From Xanthomarina sp. F2636L (GTDB taxonomy: Bacteria > Bacteroidota > Bacteroidia > Flavobacteriales > Flavobacteriaceae), in the NCBI RefSeq assembly GCF_026410195.1, contig NZ_JAPMLM010000069.1:62001-126000 (forward strand): a stretch of 64,000 nucleotides of DNA, in the 5' to 3' direction. Below, piece by piece: positions 34,569 to 42,846 of this stretch (its first letter is position 1; each line of letters begins with the position of its first letter). A model generated the notes under the pieces. That model was not told the DNA's origin, ran no database searches, and saw only the letters and a list, made by a program, of their open reading frames with translations. Made by a program: the position numbers and the translations under genes.

Positions 34569-34801
34569 ATAATTAAGACCAAACCAATAAAAATAGTTAA
34601 ACAGCCAATTAAAAGTACTTTCCAAAAAGTGTTAGCATGGCGTAATTCCATAAAATAAAAAGCGACTGCTAAAAATTTTAAGGCCGAAAGTAGCATGATA
34701 TATTGAGGCCCATTTCCAATACCTGAATTGGAAACAAGTGCAGATAACACAGTTAGAATTACCAATATAATTAAGACGATTAAGAAAGGTAGTTTCTTCA
34801 T
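34565..34801 (-). CDS. NorF-like/cytochrome c oxidase subunit IV family membrane protein
   Basis: A 78-residue protein with three hydrophobic helices (about 3-20, 28-47, 58-78) and the central FYFMELRHANTFWK segment typical of the oxidase subunit IV family. I use the ATG at 34801 (MKKLPFLIV), as the longer frame would overlap the upstream gene. It is the last gene of the nor operon. NorF-like proteins support maturation or activity of nitric oxide reductase. Its stop overlaps that of the convergent Rrf2 gene. Confidence 0.8.
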   Translation of the reverse strand: MKKLPFLIVLIILVILTVLSALVSNSGIGNGPQYIMLLSALKFLAVAFYFMELRHANTFWKVLLIGCLTIFIGLVLII

Positions 34802-34803
34802 TT

Positions 34804-35382
34804 TTAAAAAATTAAATAAATTACAGGAAACAATAGGAGCCAAACAAGGTCACACATATGCCAAAACGTTGCACTAGCTTCAACATCTTCTATAATGAGA
34901 TTTTCTGGTTTTTTAACCATAGTTCTTAAAACCGAAGCTAAGATGACCAAACCTACTATAACGTGAATTACGTGAAACAAGGTCAACATCCAATAAAATG
35001 AGAAAAAGGTGTTGTAACCCATGGTTAAACCTGCATCAATTTTATCTGAATATTCTAGGGTTTTCAGTCCTAAAAACAAAAGGCCACCAAGCATGGTTAG
35101 TTTCAAATACAGTTTTGACTTGCTTATGTTTTGAGTTTTTAAACTACCAACTGTTAGCGCCATAAAAAAACCACTAACTAATAAGAACAAGGTGTTTATA
35201 GCGCCAAAGCTGGTATTTAATAATAATCTAGATTCGTGAAACAGCTGAGGTTCGTCTTTGCTATACCAAACCATGGCAACCAAAACAGCGCCAAAAGTGA
35301 TTAGTTCTAAGTAAATAATAATCCACATTAAAATGCCTCCAGGTGGATAGTAAAGCGATGATTTTGTTGTTGCTTGATTCAT
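34804..35382 (-). CDS. NorE-like/cytochrome c oxidase subunit III family protein
   Basis: A 192-residue membrane protein with five predicted helices and the subunit III blocks ELITFGAVLVAMVWY, FFSFYWMLTLFHVIHVIVGL and ATFWHMCDLVWLLLFPVIY. In nor operons this family is NorE, an accessory to the nitric oxide reductase. It sits between the hemerythrin/PAS gene and the norF-like gene. The alternative, a subunit of a terminal oxidase, is less likely because no oxidase subunit I other than NorB is present. Confidence 0.83.
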   Translation of the reverse strand: MNQATTKSSLYYPPGGILMWIIIYLELITFGAVLVAMVWYSKDEPQLFHESRLLLNTSFGAINTLFLLVSGFFMALTVGSLKTQNISKSKLYLKLTMLGGLLFLGLKTLEYSDKIDAGLTMGYNTFFSFYWMLTLFHVIHVIVGLVILASVLRTMVKKPENLIIEDVEASATFWHMCDLVWLLLFPVIYLIF

Positions 35383-35392
35383 AATGTATGAT

Positions 35393-36367
35393 TTAGTCCC
35401 AATCTAAAAGTCTTTTTTGTCCTTCTAATTTTTGAATTTCGGTGATATCTTGCGACATTTCAATAACGCCTTTATAAACTTTATTTTGGTCTCTGACAGC
35501 AAAATATCTGATGTAAATGATTTGTCCTTTAAAATTGAACCAGAATTCAGCCGTATGTTTATTGCCAGCTTTAAATTCTTCTAAAATTCTTAAAACCATA
35601 TCCACACTTTTAGGGGGATGACAAAAACGCACTTCTCTTCCAATAATTCCTTTACTTCGTGCAAATACGCGATCTTCACCTCGGTTGTAAAAAATAACCT
35701 TATCGTTTTCGTCCACATAAGTAATATCTACGGGTAAAAATTTCAATAGTAAATTCACCTGTTCAGGAGTCATATAACCTTCATCATAATGAGATGTGTT
35801 TTCTAAAGAGAAGCTTTGGGTACGTTTTGTATGATCTTCACTTGGATGAATGTATTCTGGTTCTTTAGCTGGAAAAGGAGCCGGCTTTTCTTTAAGCATC
35901 CACCCAATTTCCTCATCGCCTTGATAAAACTCTTCCCAATCCTCCTTGGTTAATAAACGCATGGCATTCGGAAATAATTTCTGATCTTCAATTAGCATGA
36001 GTCGCTTAATTCCTTCCAATAAATAAGGGAGATTTTCAGTGATTTTTTCTAAATCTCTCGTCTCATTATGTGCGTTTAATAATCGGATTTGCTCTCTTAG
36101 AACATCATGAAACGACCACATACCTTGACTAGGTCCATTCCAATGATGTTTCTCTAAATAAGGGAAAAGCTGATTTTCCTTGCGTTTAAAGCGTTTTTCA
36201 ATGGTTGTTAATTTATTGAAAATATTGAAATATTTTTGAAAGTCTTCTGAAACTTTCACATCATATAATTCTAATATCAAATCTTGAATCAAGGCACTTT
36301 CTTGATAATAAATTTGCAAAGGATGTCCTTGGTCCAACTTTTCTATCTCTGGTAAATAGGAATTCAT
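35393..36367 (-). CDS. Hemerythrin-like/PAS domain protein of the nor operon (DUF438-type)
   Basis: A 324-residue cytoplasmic protein. Residues about 20-150 form a helical HHE/hemerythrin-like bundle, with FPYLEKHHWNGPSQGMWSFHD and LMLIEDQKLFPNA carrying His and Glu for a di-iron site. Residues about 200-310 form a PAS domain (LPVDITYVDENDKVIFYNR, then GREVRFCHPPKS and GVIEMSQDIT). It has no DNA-binding or kinase domain. Such DUF438-type proteins are often near nitrogen-oxide genes. A sensor or NO/iron-handling role is inference. It lies between norD and norE with gaps of 1 and 10 bases. Confidence 0.82.
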   Translation of the reverse strand: MNSYLPEIEKLDQGHPLQIYYQESALIQDLILELYDVKVSEDFQKYFNIFNKLTTIEKRFKRKENQLFPYLEKHHWNGPSQGMWSFHDVLREQIRLLNAHNETRDLEKITENLPYLLEGIKRLMLIEDQKLFPNAMRLLTKEDWEEFYQGDEEIGWMLKEKPAPFPAKEPEYIHPSEDHTKRTQSFSLENTSHYDEGYMTPEQVNLLLKFLPVDITYVDENDKVIFYNRGEDRVFARSKGIIGREVRFCHPPKSVDMVLRILEEFKAGNKHTAEFWFNFKGQIIYIRYFAVRDQNKVYKGVIEMSQDITEIQKLEGQKRLLDWD

Positions 36368-36368
36368 T

Positions 36369-38138
36369 TTAACTTTGATGTTTAATTTTCTCGTAGAGTT
36401 TTACTAAAGATTGCAGTAATTCTACAGGAGTTGTTAATATTTGATAATGGTTTTGCCCAAACATTTGTGGCAAATAATATTTTGCTTGAGCTTCAATGGC
36501 TAAAGCATAAGAATTGATGTTACGTTGATTTAATTCTCGAAGGGCTTGTTTTACATCGTTGATGCCATATTTTCCTTCGTATTTATCGTAGTCGTTGGGT
36601 TTTCCATCCGAAATTAAAATGACCCATTTATTCTTAGTATCTCGTTTGTCTAGTAAAGCGCCTGAATGACGCAATGCAGCTCCAATTCTTGTATATCCAC
36701 TTGGTTCTACAGCTCCAATTTTGTATTTGGCTTGATCCCACGTATCATCAAAACTTTTTAAAGCTAAATAGGTGGCGTAGTTTCTAGTTTTTGAATAAAA
36801 ACTGTTGATGGAGAAATCGACGTTGAATTCATTTAAAATTTCACCAAAAATAATGGAGACTTGTTTTTCTACATCTATAACTTTATTTCCTGCAGCATAA
36901 CCATCGCTGGAAAGACTGATATCCAATAAGATTAAAATGGATAAATCTTTTTCTTTTTTACGTTTTGAGAGATAAATGTTTTCTGAAGGTGTATGTCTTG
37001 AATGCACATCCACAAACAAATCTGTTAACGCATCTAAATCGAAATCCTCTCCTTGGTTTTGTCTGCGTTGTTGCTGGTATTTATTGTTAACCGAAGTCAG
37101 CATTTTACGTAAACCAGCCAGAGTTGACGCATTTTTTTGAAGCGTGCTTTTATAATATGCAGAATCGGTTTCTTGTTGAATTTTTGGATAGACCTTACAA
37201 AATTCAGGTTTGTATTCACGTTTGGTATAATCCCATTCGTCGTAAGCAATATGTGGAGCTTCGGTATCCAATTCGGCACTTTCCGATATAGTAGTGTTTT
37301 CAATAAATTCTGCTTGATAAATGGAGTGAACAGGGTCGTCCACACGGACCGTATGTTTCATGTTAAGGTCTTCTAAGGCATTTTCATGATCATCCAAATC
37401 GTCGTCGCCATCAAAATCTCTCCAACCACCTTCCCATTCTTCGGCGGTTTCAGCTTTTTCAAAATTATGTGTCATGACATAATCTTCCTGCTGCTTTTTA
37501 TCTATTTCTAAGGTGCTAATTTCTTCAACTGCATTGGCTTTTAAAATGGTGTTTATTTCGTGATCTATGGCTTGTTTTACCTGTTCTGAAATATTCTTTA
37601 AAACAGACTTTTTTAAGGTTTCCGGATCATTTCGCATCCATTTTCCATAGATAAAAGTTAAATCTTCAGGTGTTTTTTCGGTAGCTAATTTGAAATAATA
37701 CGAAATTAATTCCTGATGAATTCTTTTAGTTATAGGGAATTGCTGAAACATGTCATTTAAAACTAATGTTGAAGTTTCAAAAGCTTTTTCTCGGGCAGAT
37801 TCTAAAGTAAATTCGTCTTCAGTAGTGAAATTTAAACCTAGATTCTTTTGTACAGAGAGATAAACCACTCTAAAAATATAGAATTTGATATTTTTTTCGA
37901 TACTTTGAAATTCAGAAAAACGAGTAGGTAAGAAGAAGCTGTTATTTTTATAGCCACCTTCGCGTTCGGCTTCAAAAATTTCGATAGCTTGACCCGTTAT
38001 AGCTCTAGAGAAAATGGTAAGTCTTTGTTTGATATCCTCTAACTTAACAGCATGTTCCAGTGTTTCTTGAGCATTCTTTTTACGACGCTTCAAAAAAGAG
38101 GCTACTTTGGAAAAGATGAATTCATCTGGTTCGAACAT
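36369..38138 (-). CDS. norD: NorD-like von Willebrand factor A domain protein
   Basis: A 589-residue protein with a C-terminal VWA domain. The metal-site motif DISLS holds D406, S408 and S410, with T in GYTRIGAAL and D in ISDGKPND. The long N-terminal half is helical with an acidic stretch near GDDDLDDHENAL. With NorQ it forms a chaperone pair that inserts iron into NorB. It follows norQ directly on the minus strand. Confidence 0.9.
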   Translation of the reverse strand: MFEPDEFIFSKVASFLKRRKKNAQETLEHAVKLEDIKQRLTIFSRAITGQAIEIFEAEREGGYKNNSFFLPTRFSEFQSIEKNIKFYIFRVVYLSVQKNLGLNFTTEDEFTLESAREKAFETSTLVLNDMFQQFPITKRIHQELISYYFKLATEKTPEDLTFIYGKWMRNDPETLKKSVLKNISEQVKQAIDHEINTILKANAVEEISTLEIDKKQQEDYVMTHNFEKAETAEEWEGGWRDFDGDDDLDDHENALEDLNMKHTVRVDDPVHSIYQAEFIENTTISESAELDTEAPHIAYDEWDYTKREYKPEFCKVYPKIQQETDSAYYKSTLQKNASTLAGLRKMLTSVNNKYQQQRRQNQGEDFDLDALTDLFVDVHSRHTPSENIYLSKRKKEKDLSILILLDISLSSDGYAAGNKVIDVEKQVSIIFGEILNEFNVDFSINSFYSKTRNYATYLALKSFDDTWDQAKYKIGAVEPSGYTRIGAALRHSGALLDKRDTKNKWVILISDGKPNDYDKYEGKYGINDVKQALRELNQRNINSYALAIEAQAKYYLPQMFGQNHYQILTTPVELLQSLVKLYEKIKHQS

Positions 38139-38165
38139 GATTCTTTATTTAGACAAGAATTTCAG

Positions 38166-39008
38166 TTATATCATTAAATCACATAGATCTGCTAAAGCAT
38201 CTGTAATTTCTGTATCGTCTGTCAAAGGTTCTACCACAGCCACACGCACAGCTAAGCGCTTTCCTAAACCAGAATGGATTAATTTGGCAGCATCTACTAA
38301 TAAGCGTGTGGAAACGGTTTCGGTTAAACCTAATTCCGTTAGATTTCTAATTTTATTGGCTATAGAAACTAATTTTTTTGCTGTAGATATATCGATTTGA
38401 GTTTCGTTGATTAGAATTTCAGCTTCATCCTTTTCATTCGGGTAATTAAAAGCCAAAGCAATAAAACGTTGTCTGGTCGAAGGCTTCAATTCTTTAAACC
38501 CTTTCTGATATCCAGGATTAAATGAAGCAACCAACATAAAGTCTGGATGTGCTTTGATGGTTTCGCCTAGCTTATCGATATACAACTCTTTTCTATGATC
38601 GGTTAAGGAATGAATGGCTACAATAACATCTGGTCTGGCTTCGGCAATTTCATCTAAATAGATAATGTTACCAGCTTTTACGGCTTTTGTAAGTGGTCCG
38701 TCTATCCAAACTGTTTCGGCACCTTTAATAATATAACGTCCAATTAAATCTGTAGAAGATGTTTCTTCGTGGCAGGAAATAGTAATTAAATTTTTCTCTA
38801 ACTGATGGGTCATAAACTCCACAAAACGTGTTTTTCCAGTTCCAGTTGGGCCTTTTAGTAACACAGGGATTTTGTTTTTGTAGGCCTGCTCAAATACTTC
38901 GACCTCTTTGGCTATTGGTTTATAGAAAGGGATGTTGGTATCTGTATGTTGGGTTTCTGTTTTCAAAATATTTGGTTTTAAATCGGATGTTACTAATGTT
39001 TCGTTCAT
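38166..39008 (-). CDS. norQ: NorQ/MoxR-family AAA+ ATPase
   Basis: A 280-residue AAA+ ATPase with Walker A GPTGTGKT (53-60), Walker B IIYLDE (115-120) and the CbbQ/NorQ block SCHEETSSTDLIGRY. The C-terminal half matches the CbbQ/NorQ type domain. NorQ works with NorD to activate nitric oxide reductase. It follows norB after 121 bases, a gap that carries a short AAAAG-AC-CTTTT repeat and may hold a second promoter. Confidence 0.9.
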   Translation of the reverse strand: MNETLVTSDLKPNILKTETQHTDTNIPFYKPIAKEVEVFEQAYKNKIPVLLKGPTGTGKTRFVEFMTHQLEKNLITISCHEETSSTDLIGRYIIKGAETVWIDGPLTKAVKAGNIIYLDEIAEARPDVIVAIHSLTDHRKELYIDKLGETIKAHPDFMLVASFNPGYQKGFKELKPSTRQRFIALAFNYPNEKDEAEILINETQIDISTAKKLVSIANKIRNLTELGLTETVSTRLLVDAAKLIHSGLGKRLAVRVAVVEPLTDDTEITDALADLCDLMI

Positions 39009-39106
39009 GAGTAATAAAATTTAAAAAGGCCCTTTAGTTAAAGATGTTTGAAGTGGGGTAATTGTCAGGTATGAGCAAATTGAACTTCATTGTCTATATA
39101 CAACCA

Positions 39107-39118
39107 AAAGACCTTTTT
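39107..39118. promoter_or_regulatory. Short inverted repeat between norB and norQ
   Basis: AAAAG-AC-CTTTT, followed by TTTA. The same 12 bases occur in the norC leader at 40957-40968. It may be a regulator site or a weak processing hairpin. Confidence 0.35.
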
Positions 39119-39129
39119 TATTTTAAGTG

Positions 39130-40473
39130 TTATAAATCGGATTCTAAATCTAAGGCTTCATCTGTGGGTTTTCCGTGTTTATAGAAATCCCAGATATACA
39201 TAACAATTCCAGTGGCAAACATAGTGGCGCATAAAATAAGAACCACAAAATGAATACTCACTTCATTTTGAACTTCCATAAAGTCCATTTTATATTTTCG
39301 TTCCAAATATACTTGTGCTACTCCAGCAACTCCAAAAGCAACGGTCATTCCAACCATTCCAATATTAGATAACCAGAATGCTGCTCGTCCTACGCTACTG
39401 TCATAGAGTTTTCTTCCAGTCATATTTGGAAGTGAGTAACTAATAATGGCTAGGACAATCATGGCATAAGCTCCCCAAAATGCTAGATGGGCATGCATAG
39501 CAGTTACTAAAGTTCCATGGGTGTATAAGTTTGTTTGTGGTAAGGTATGTGCAAATCCTAATAAACCTGCACCTACAAAAGAAACAATGGCAGAACCAAT
39601 GGTCCAGAATAAAGCAATTTTATTTGGATGTTTCTTTTCACCTTTTCTATACATATTTACAGCAAATAAGGCCATAGCTAAGAAAGCTAAAGGTTCTAGA
39701 GCTGAGAAAATACCTCCAACAACTAACCAGATTTTATTTACACCAATATAATAGTAGTGGTGACCTGTACCTAAAATTCCTGAGAGGAAGGTTAAACCAA
39801 CAATCACATAGAGCCATTTTTCGATAACTTCTCTGTCTACTCCAGTAAGTTTAATTAATAGGAAGGCTAAAATACCACCCATAATTAATTCCCATACACC
39901 TTCAACCCATAAGTGAACTACCCACCATCTAAAAAAGGAATCGGTTACCTGACTGTCGAAAGGCAACATTCCCGGAATGTATAGTAAGGCAGCAAATACA
40001 AGCCCCATGGTAAGTACCATGGCTGTTGTGGTTTTTCGTTTTCCCTTATAAAGTGTGGCTAAGATAAGTCCTAAGAATAAGAGGACGTTGGCAACTACCA
40101 AGTAGTCTAATTGTCTTGGGATTTCTAAAAACTTTCTTCCTTCCCACCAATTAAAGTGATATCCTACTACAGCAGCAACGCCTACAGCAGCTAGGGAGAT
40201 TAATTGTACATAAGCCCATTTAACACCTACTAATTCGCGTTGAGCTTCTTCAGGAATAATATAATAAGCGGCTCCCATAAAACCAGAGAGCAACCAAACT
40301 ACCAAAAGATTGGTATGAACGGCTCTTGCCGTATTAAAAGGAATAAATTCATGCAGTCCATCCATTCCAATACGGGCAAAACCCATAATGAAACCATAGA
40401 CAAGTTGTAATACGAGTAGTAGCATAGAAAAGGCAAAAAACCAATAGGCTACTTTTTGAGATTTATATTTCAT
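39130..40473 (-). CDS. norB: Nitric oxide reductase, cytochrome b subunit
   Basis: A 447-residue heme-copper oxidase superfamily protein with about 12 membrane helices. Metal ligands are in place: H53 and H329 for low-spin heme, H187, E191, H238 and H239 for the non-heme iron (HLWVEGVWE with E191 and E195, and GTGHHYYY), and H327 for heme b3. The active-site glutamates separate NorB from oxygen-reducing oxidases. It reduces NO to N2O in the inner membrane with NorC. The length fits cNOR, not the longer quinol-type qNOR. Confidence 0.94.
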   Translation of the reverse strand: MKYKSQKVAYWFFAFSMLLLVLQLVYGFIMGFARIGMDGLHEFIPFNTARAVHTNLLVVWLLSGFMGAAYYIIPEEAQRELVGVKWAYVQLISLAAVGVAAVVGYHFNWWEGRKFLEIPRQLDYLVVANVLLFLGLILATLYKGKRKTTTAMVLTMGLVFAALLYIPGMLPFDSQVTDSFFRWWVVHLWVEGVWELIMGGILAFLLIKLTGVDREVIEKWLYVIVGLTFLSGILGTGHHYYYIGVNKIWLVVGGIFSALEPLAFLAMALFAVNMYRKGEKKHPNKIALFWTIGSAIVSFVGAGLLGFAHTLPQTNLYTHGTLVTAMHAHLAFWGAYAMIVLAIISYSLPNMTGRKLYDSSVGRAAFWLSNIGMVGMTVAFGVAGVAQVYLERKYKMDFMEVQNEVSIHFVVLILCATMFATGIVMYIWDFYKHGKPTDEALDLESDL

Positions 40474-40484
40474 CTGTTAGTTGG

Positions 40485-40934
40485 TTATTTAGTTTGTCTT
40501 TCAATTTTGTCTTTGGCTAAAGGAGATACAATATGGTCGAAGCCATTAAGATCAATGCCTCCAATCCAATCAAAGAATGCTATTAAATCGTCGGATTCTT
40601 CTTTGGTAAATCCGTAAGCTACCATTTTTCTTCCATTGGGATTCCATGAAATTGGCGACATTAAGACGGCTTTGATATAGCCTTCGCCTCTTCTGTCTAA
40701 TACTTTAGTAAGTTCTGGGGCGTAGTAGCCACCTTCCCCTAAAAGTGTGTGGCAACCCATACAGTTGTTTTCTTCCCATAAGATTTTCCCTCGAACAACT
40801 GCCTCGGTAATGCCCTCATGGTTAGTTTGATCTTGACTTTTACTAAGAGAGAAGATGGTTAGTCCTATAAAAATAAGAAAGGTTACCACAGTCCCTCCCA
40901 GGAAAAACGCGCGTGCTTGTTTTTTTGATAACAT
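40485..40934 (-). CDS. norC: Nitric oxide reductase, cytochrome c subunit
   Basis: A 149-residue protein with one N-terminal membrane helix (about 12-31) and a periplasmic cytochrome c domain. Heme is attached at CMGCH (C58, C61, H62), and M104 in GRKMVAYG is the likely axial ligand. It passes electrons to NorB. First gene of the nor operon. Its promoter region carries the palindrome and -7 box listed separately. Confidence 0.94.
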   Translation of the reverse strand: MLSKKQARAFFLGGTVVTFLIFIGLTIFSLSKSQDQTNHEGITEAVVRGKILWEENNCMGCHTLLGEGGYYAPELTKVLDRRGEGYIKAVLMSPISWNPNGRKMVAYGFTKEESDDLIAFFDWIGGIDLNGFDHIVSPLAKDKIERQTK

Positions 40935-40956
40935 ATGATTATTGGTTAATTAGTTT

Positions 40957-40968
40957 AAAAGACCTTTT
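40957..40968. promoter_or_regulatory. Short inverted repeat in the norC leader
   Basis: AAAAG-AC-CTTTT, between the -7 box and the start codon. The same 12 bases occur after norB at 39107-39118 and a variant in the Rrf2 promoter. Confidence 0.35.
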
Positions 40969-40979
40969 TATCTTTTATA

Positions 40980-40987
40980 CAAAAATA
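40980..40987 (-). promoter_or_regulatory. Bacteroidota -7 box of norC
   Basis: TATTTTTG on the minus strand, a perfect TAnnTTTG, 46 bases before the norC ATG. No -33 TTG is seen at the usual spacing; a palindrome takes that position. Confidence 0.6.
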
Positions 40988-41007
40988 TGTGGGTAGGTTT
41001 TATTAAA

Positions 41008-41025
41008 ACATGATATAAATCATGT
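41008..41025. promoter_or_regulatory. Palindromic operator-like site upstream of norC
   Basis: Perfect inverted repeat with 7-bp arms ACATGAT / ATCATGT around ATAA. The core ATGATATAAATCAT differs by one base from the core at the nadA/Rrf2 intergenic site. Its centre is 33 bases upstream of the -7 box centre, about -40, where Crp/Fnr-type activators contact RNA polymerase. Confidence 0.7.
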
Positions 41026-41176
41026 AATTGAAAAAAGTTAAGGAAAACTTAAAAGTGAGTGAGGGTGAGTGTCAACTGATGTTAGAAAATTATTTGGGTG
41101 TTTATTGGTTCTGTTAGGATAGAAAAGAACGGGACTACTGGATCTATTTTAGACTCATAATTAGGTTTTCAATCAA

Positions 41177-41216
41177 AACAAAAAAGCCATCAAATTTAAT
41201 GTTTGATGGCTTTTTC
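41177..41216 (-). terminator. Strong rho-independent terminator
   Basis: A 14-bp stem AAAAAGCCATCAAA / TTTGATGGCTTTTT with a 7-base loop. On the minus strand it ends in T6, so it terminates the DUF302 gene and originally the gene that ended in the T9SS tail. Confidence 0.88.
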
Positions 41217-41231
41217 TATATATTTAAAAAC

Positions 41232-41335
41232 TTATTTTTTAATAAGTTTTTTGGTAATGGTACTATTTTTAGTGCTAATTTTTAAAATGTAAATCTTAGC
41301 AGAAATATGTCCAGGATGGATGGTATTTGTTGTTT
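41232..41335 (-). pseudogene. Remnant of a T9SS type A sorting domain (C-terminal tail only)
   Basis: On the minus strand, upstream of a TAA at 41232-41234, the frame reads GHISA then KIYILKISTKNSTITKKLIKK. This matches the end of the T9SS type A sorting domain (YxLKI...ITKKxIKK). The frame carries on into the DUF302 gene with no start codon and a different frame, so only the 3-prime end of a former secreted-protein gene remains. The strong terminator just downstream would have been its own. Confidence 0.6.
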
Positions 41336-41728
41336 TTACTTTAAACGAGCTATCACCTTCTTAAGTTTTCCCTCAACGTCTTTTGCTACTTGGCCTAAGT
41401 TTTTGTTTTCAACAGACCCCATGGATGCAATAGGGTCGACAGCAGATACTTCAAACGTCTTATGTCTGACTTGTTTTACAATGACATTGCAAGGTAAAAA
41501 GACACCAATATTTGGTTCAGATTTTATAGCTTCATAAGCGTGTTTTGGACTACAGGCACCTAAAATTATATATGGGTCTAAGTCTACATCTAATTTGTTT
41601 TTGAGAGTATCTTTTATATTTATTTCAGATAATACACCAAACCCCTCTTCTTTTAATGCCGCTTTTGTTTTAGTAATTGCTTCTTCAAAGGTTATGTTTT
41701 CTAAAATTGTTGAAAAGAAATAAGTCAT
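41336..41728 (-). CDS. DUF302 family protein
   Basis: A 130-residue protein matching DUF302: the N-terminal TFEEAITKTKAALKEEGFGVL and the central YIILGACSPKHAYEAI and FLPCNVIV blocks are characteristic. The family has no proven reaction. It has no signal peptide. It lies upstream of the nor promoter but on the other side of a terminator, so it is not in the nor operon. Confidence 0.88.
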   Translation of the reverse strand: MTYFFSTILENITFEEAITKTKAALKEEGFGVLSEINIKDTLKNKLDVDLDPYIILGACSPKHAYEAIKSEPNIGVFLPCNVIVKQVRHKTFEVSAVDPIASMGSVENKNLGQVAKDVEGKLKKVIARLK

Positions 41729-41833
41729 GATTCAATGGTTTTTTTGATTTCTTTTAAAAATATAAAAAATCTATCAAAAATAACCTATAAGGAGATGTTA
41801 GAACTTAAGTAATTGGTAGAAGTTAAATCACTT

Positions 41834-42184
41834 TTAACTTTCACGTTTTACTAAAGCGTAATAATCTCCTTCCAGAGGTAGATATCCTTGGTCGTAAACA
41901 AAGTAATAAACCGTTCCGGCTTTAGTGGTGTAAATGCTGGTGAAATAATTAAAATCAAAACCTTTTTCTATTAGTTTAGCTCTAGAACTTTTGGTTTTTT
42001 GATCTGGATTGAGTTCTTCTAGAATACGGTAGTTTTTTCGTAATCGGTTGTTGGTATTTCTTATCAGGTTTTTAGAATCTTTATTCACCCGATTGTTATA
42101 AGAATTTCTACAGGCATCACTACAGAATTTCTTATCTATTCTCCCAACTATTTTGTCACCACATTCTGGGCATTGCTTTTGCAT
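41834..42184 (-). CDS. Small zinc-ribbon protein
   Basis: A 116-residue protein with an N-terminal treble-clef/zinc ribbon (CPECGDKI, then KFCSDACRN; Cys at residues 4, 7, 21 and 25). The rest is basic, helical and ends in a mixed region YFVYDQGYLPLEGDYYALV. No function assigned. It follows the DUF6265 gene with one base between, so the two may be cotranscribed. Confidence 0.78.
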   Translation of the reverse strand: MQKQCPECGDKIVGRIDKKFCSDACRNSYNNRVNKDSKNLIRNTNNRLRKNYRILEELNPDQKTKSSRAKLIEKGFDFNYFTSIYTTKAGTVYYFVYDQGYLPLEGDYYALVKRES

Positions 42185-42185
42185 G

Positions 42186-42683
42186 TTACTGACGTATGTA
42201 ATTAAATTTCACTTCTTCCTTTTGTCCTTGATCTGAGATAACCACATAGAGATTCATTTCATTTTCAGAAATTTTTTCAAAAGTAAATTGATCAAAATAG
42301 ATTTTGTTCTTTTCTATTTTTACCAATTTAAAATCGATAGTTTCATCTTTTTCCTCCCAGCCTTTAAAATCGTTTCCAAAATGTTTTAATTGTAATAATA
42401 AGGTTTCACCAACTTGTCTAATGCCACCTATTTCATAAAATACCACCTTATTATCAACCACAAGTTTAAAGCTAAACATCATGGAATCTCCAAGGGGAGG
42501 ACTCCAAAACTCTTCGGTTATTCCACCAAAAGCTTCTCCAAGCCAATAGCCTTGAATCCAAGAAACCTCGTCTAAGTTAGCTTTTGGAGACGTGCTATTC
42601 TCTAAAAATTTTATGGTTTGACCTTGGCTAAAACCAAGATATGCGATTAGTGAAAAAATGACACCAGCTAAAATAGATTTCAT
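42186..42683 (-). CDS. DUF6265-type secreted protein
   Basis: A 165-residue protein with a signal peptide (MKSILAGVIFSLIAYLGFSQG). WIQGYWLGEAFGGITEEFWSPP near residues 42-63 is the signature of the DUF6265 beta-barrel family, and the rest is alternating strands. No enzymatic function is known to me. It precedes the zinc-ribbon gene. Confidence 0.82.
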   Translation of the reverse strand: MKSILAGVIFSLIAYLGFSQGQTIKFLENSTSPKANLDEVSWIQGYWLGEAFGGITEEFWSPPLGDSMMFSFKLVVDNKVVFYEIGGIRQVGETLLLQLKHFGNDFKGWEEKDETIDFKLVKIEKNKIYFDQFTFEKISENEMNLYVVISDQGQKEEVKFNYIRQ

Positions 42684-42846
42684 AAGCTCAGGAATTTGGA
42701 CTTAATTATAAAGATATACATTATTCATATAAAACGTATAAAGAGATTTTTGAGATTTGGAATGAAATAGATTCCTCAAGCACCTGTCCAGAATCTATTT
42801 TCTTTTAAATTTTATCGCTAGATGTAAGAATGTTATCAATTTTTAA

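Noticed and set aside
34804-35382. Reading the subunit III-like gene as part of a cytochrome c oxidase
   Set aside because: The only catalytic subunit nearby is NorB with NO-reductase glutamates, so NorE is the better call.
41041-41160. Searched the nor upstream spacer for a tRNA or small RNA
   Set aside because: No cloverleaf-like pairing or GC-rich core was seen, and no promoter box on its own.
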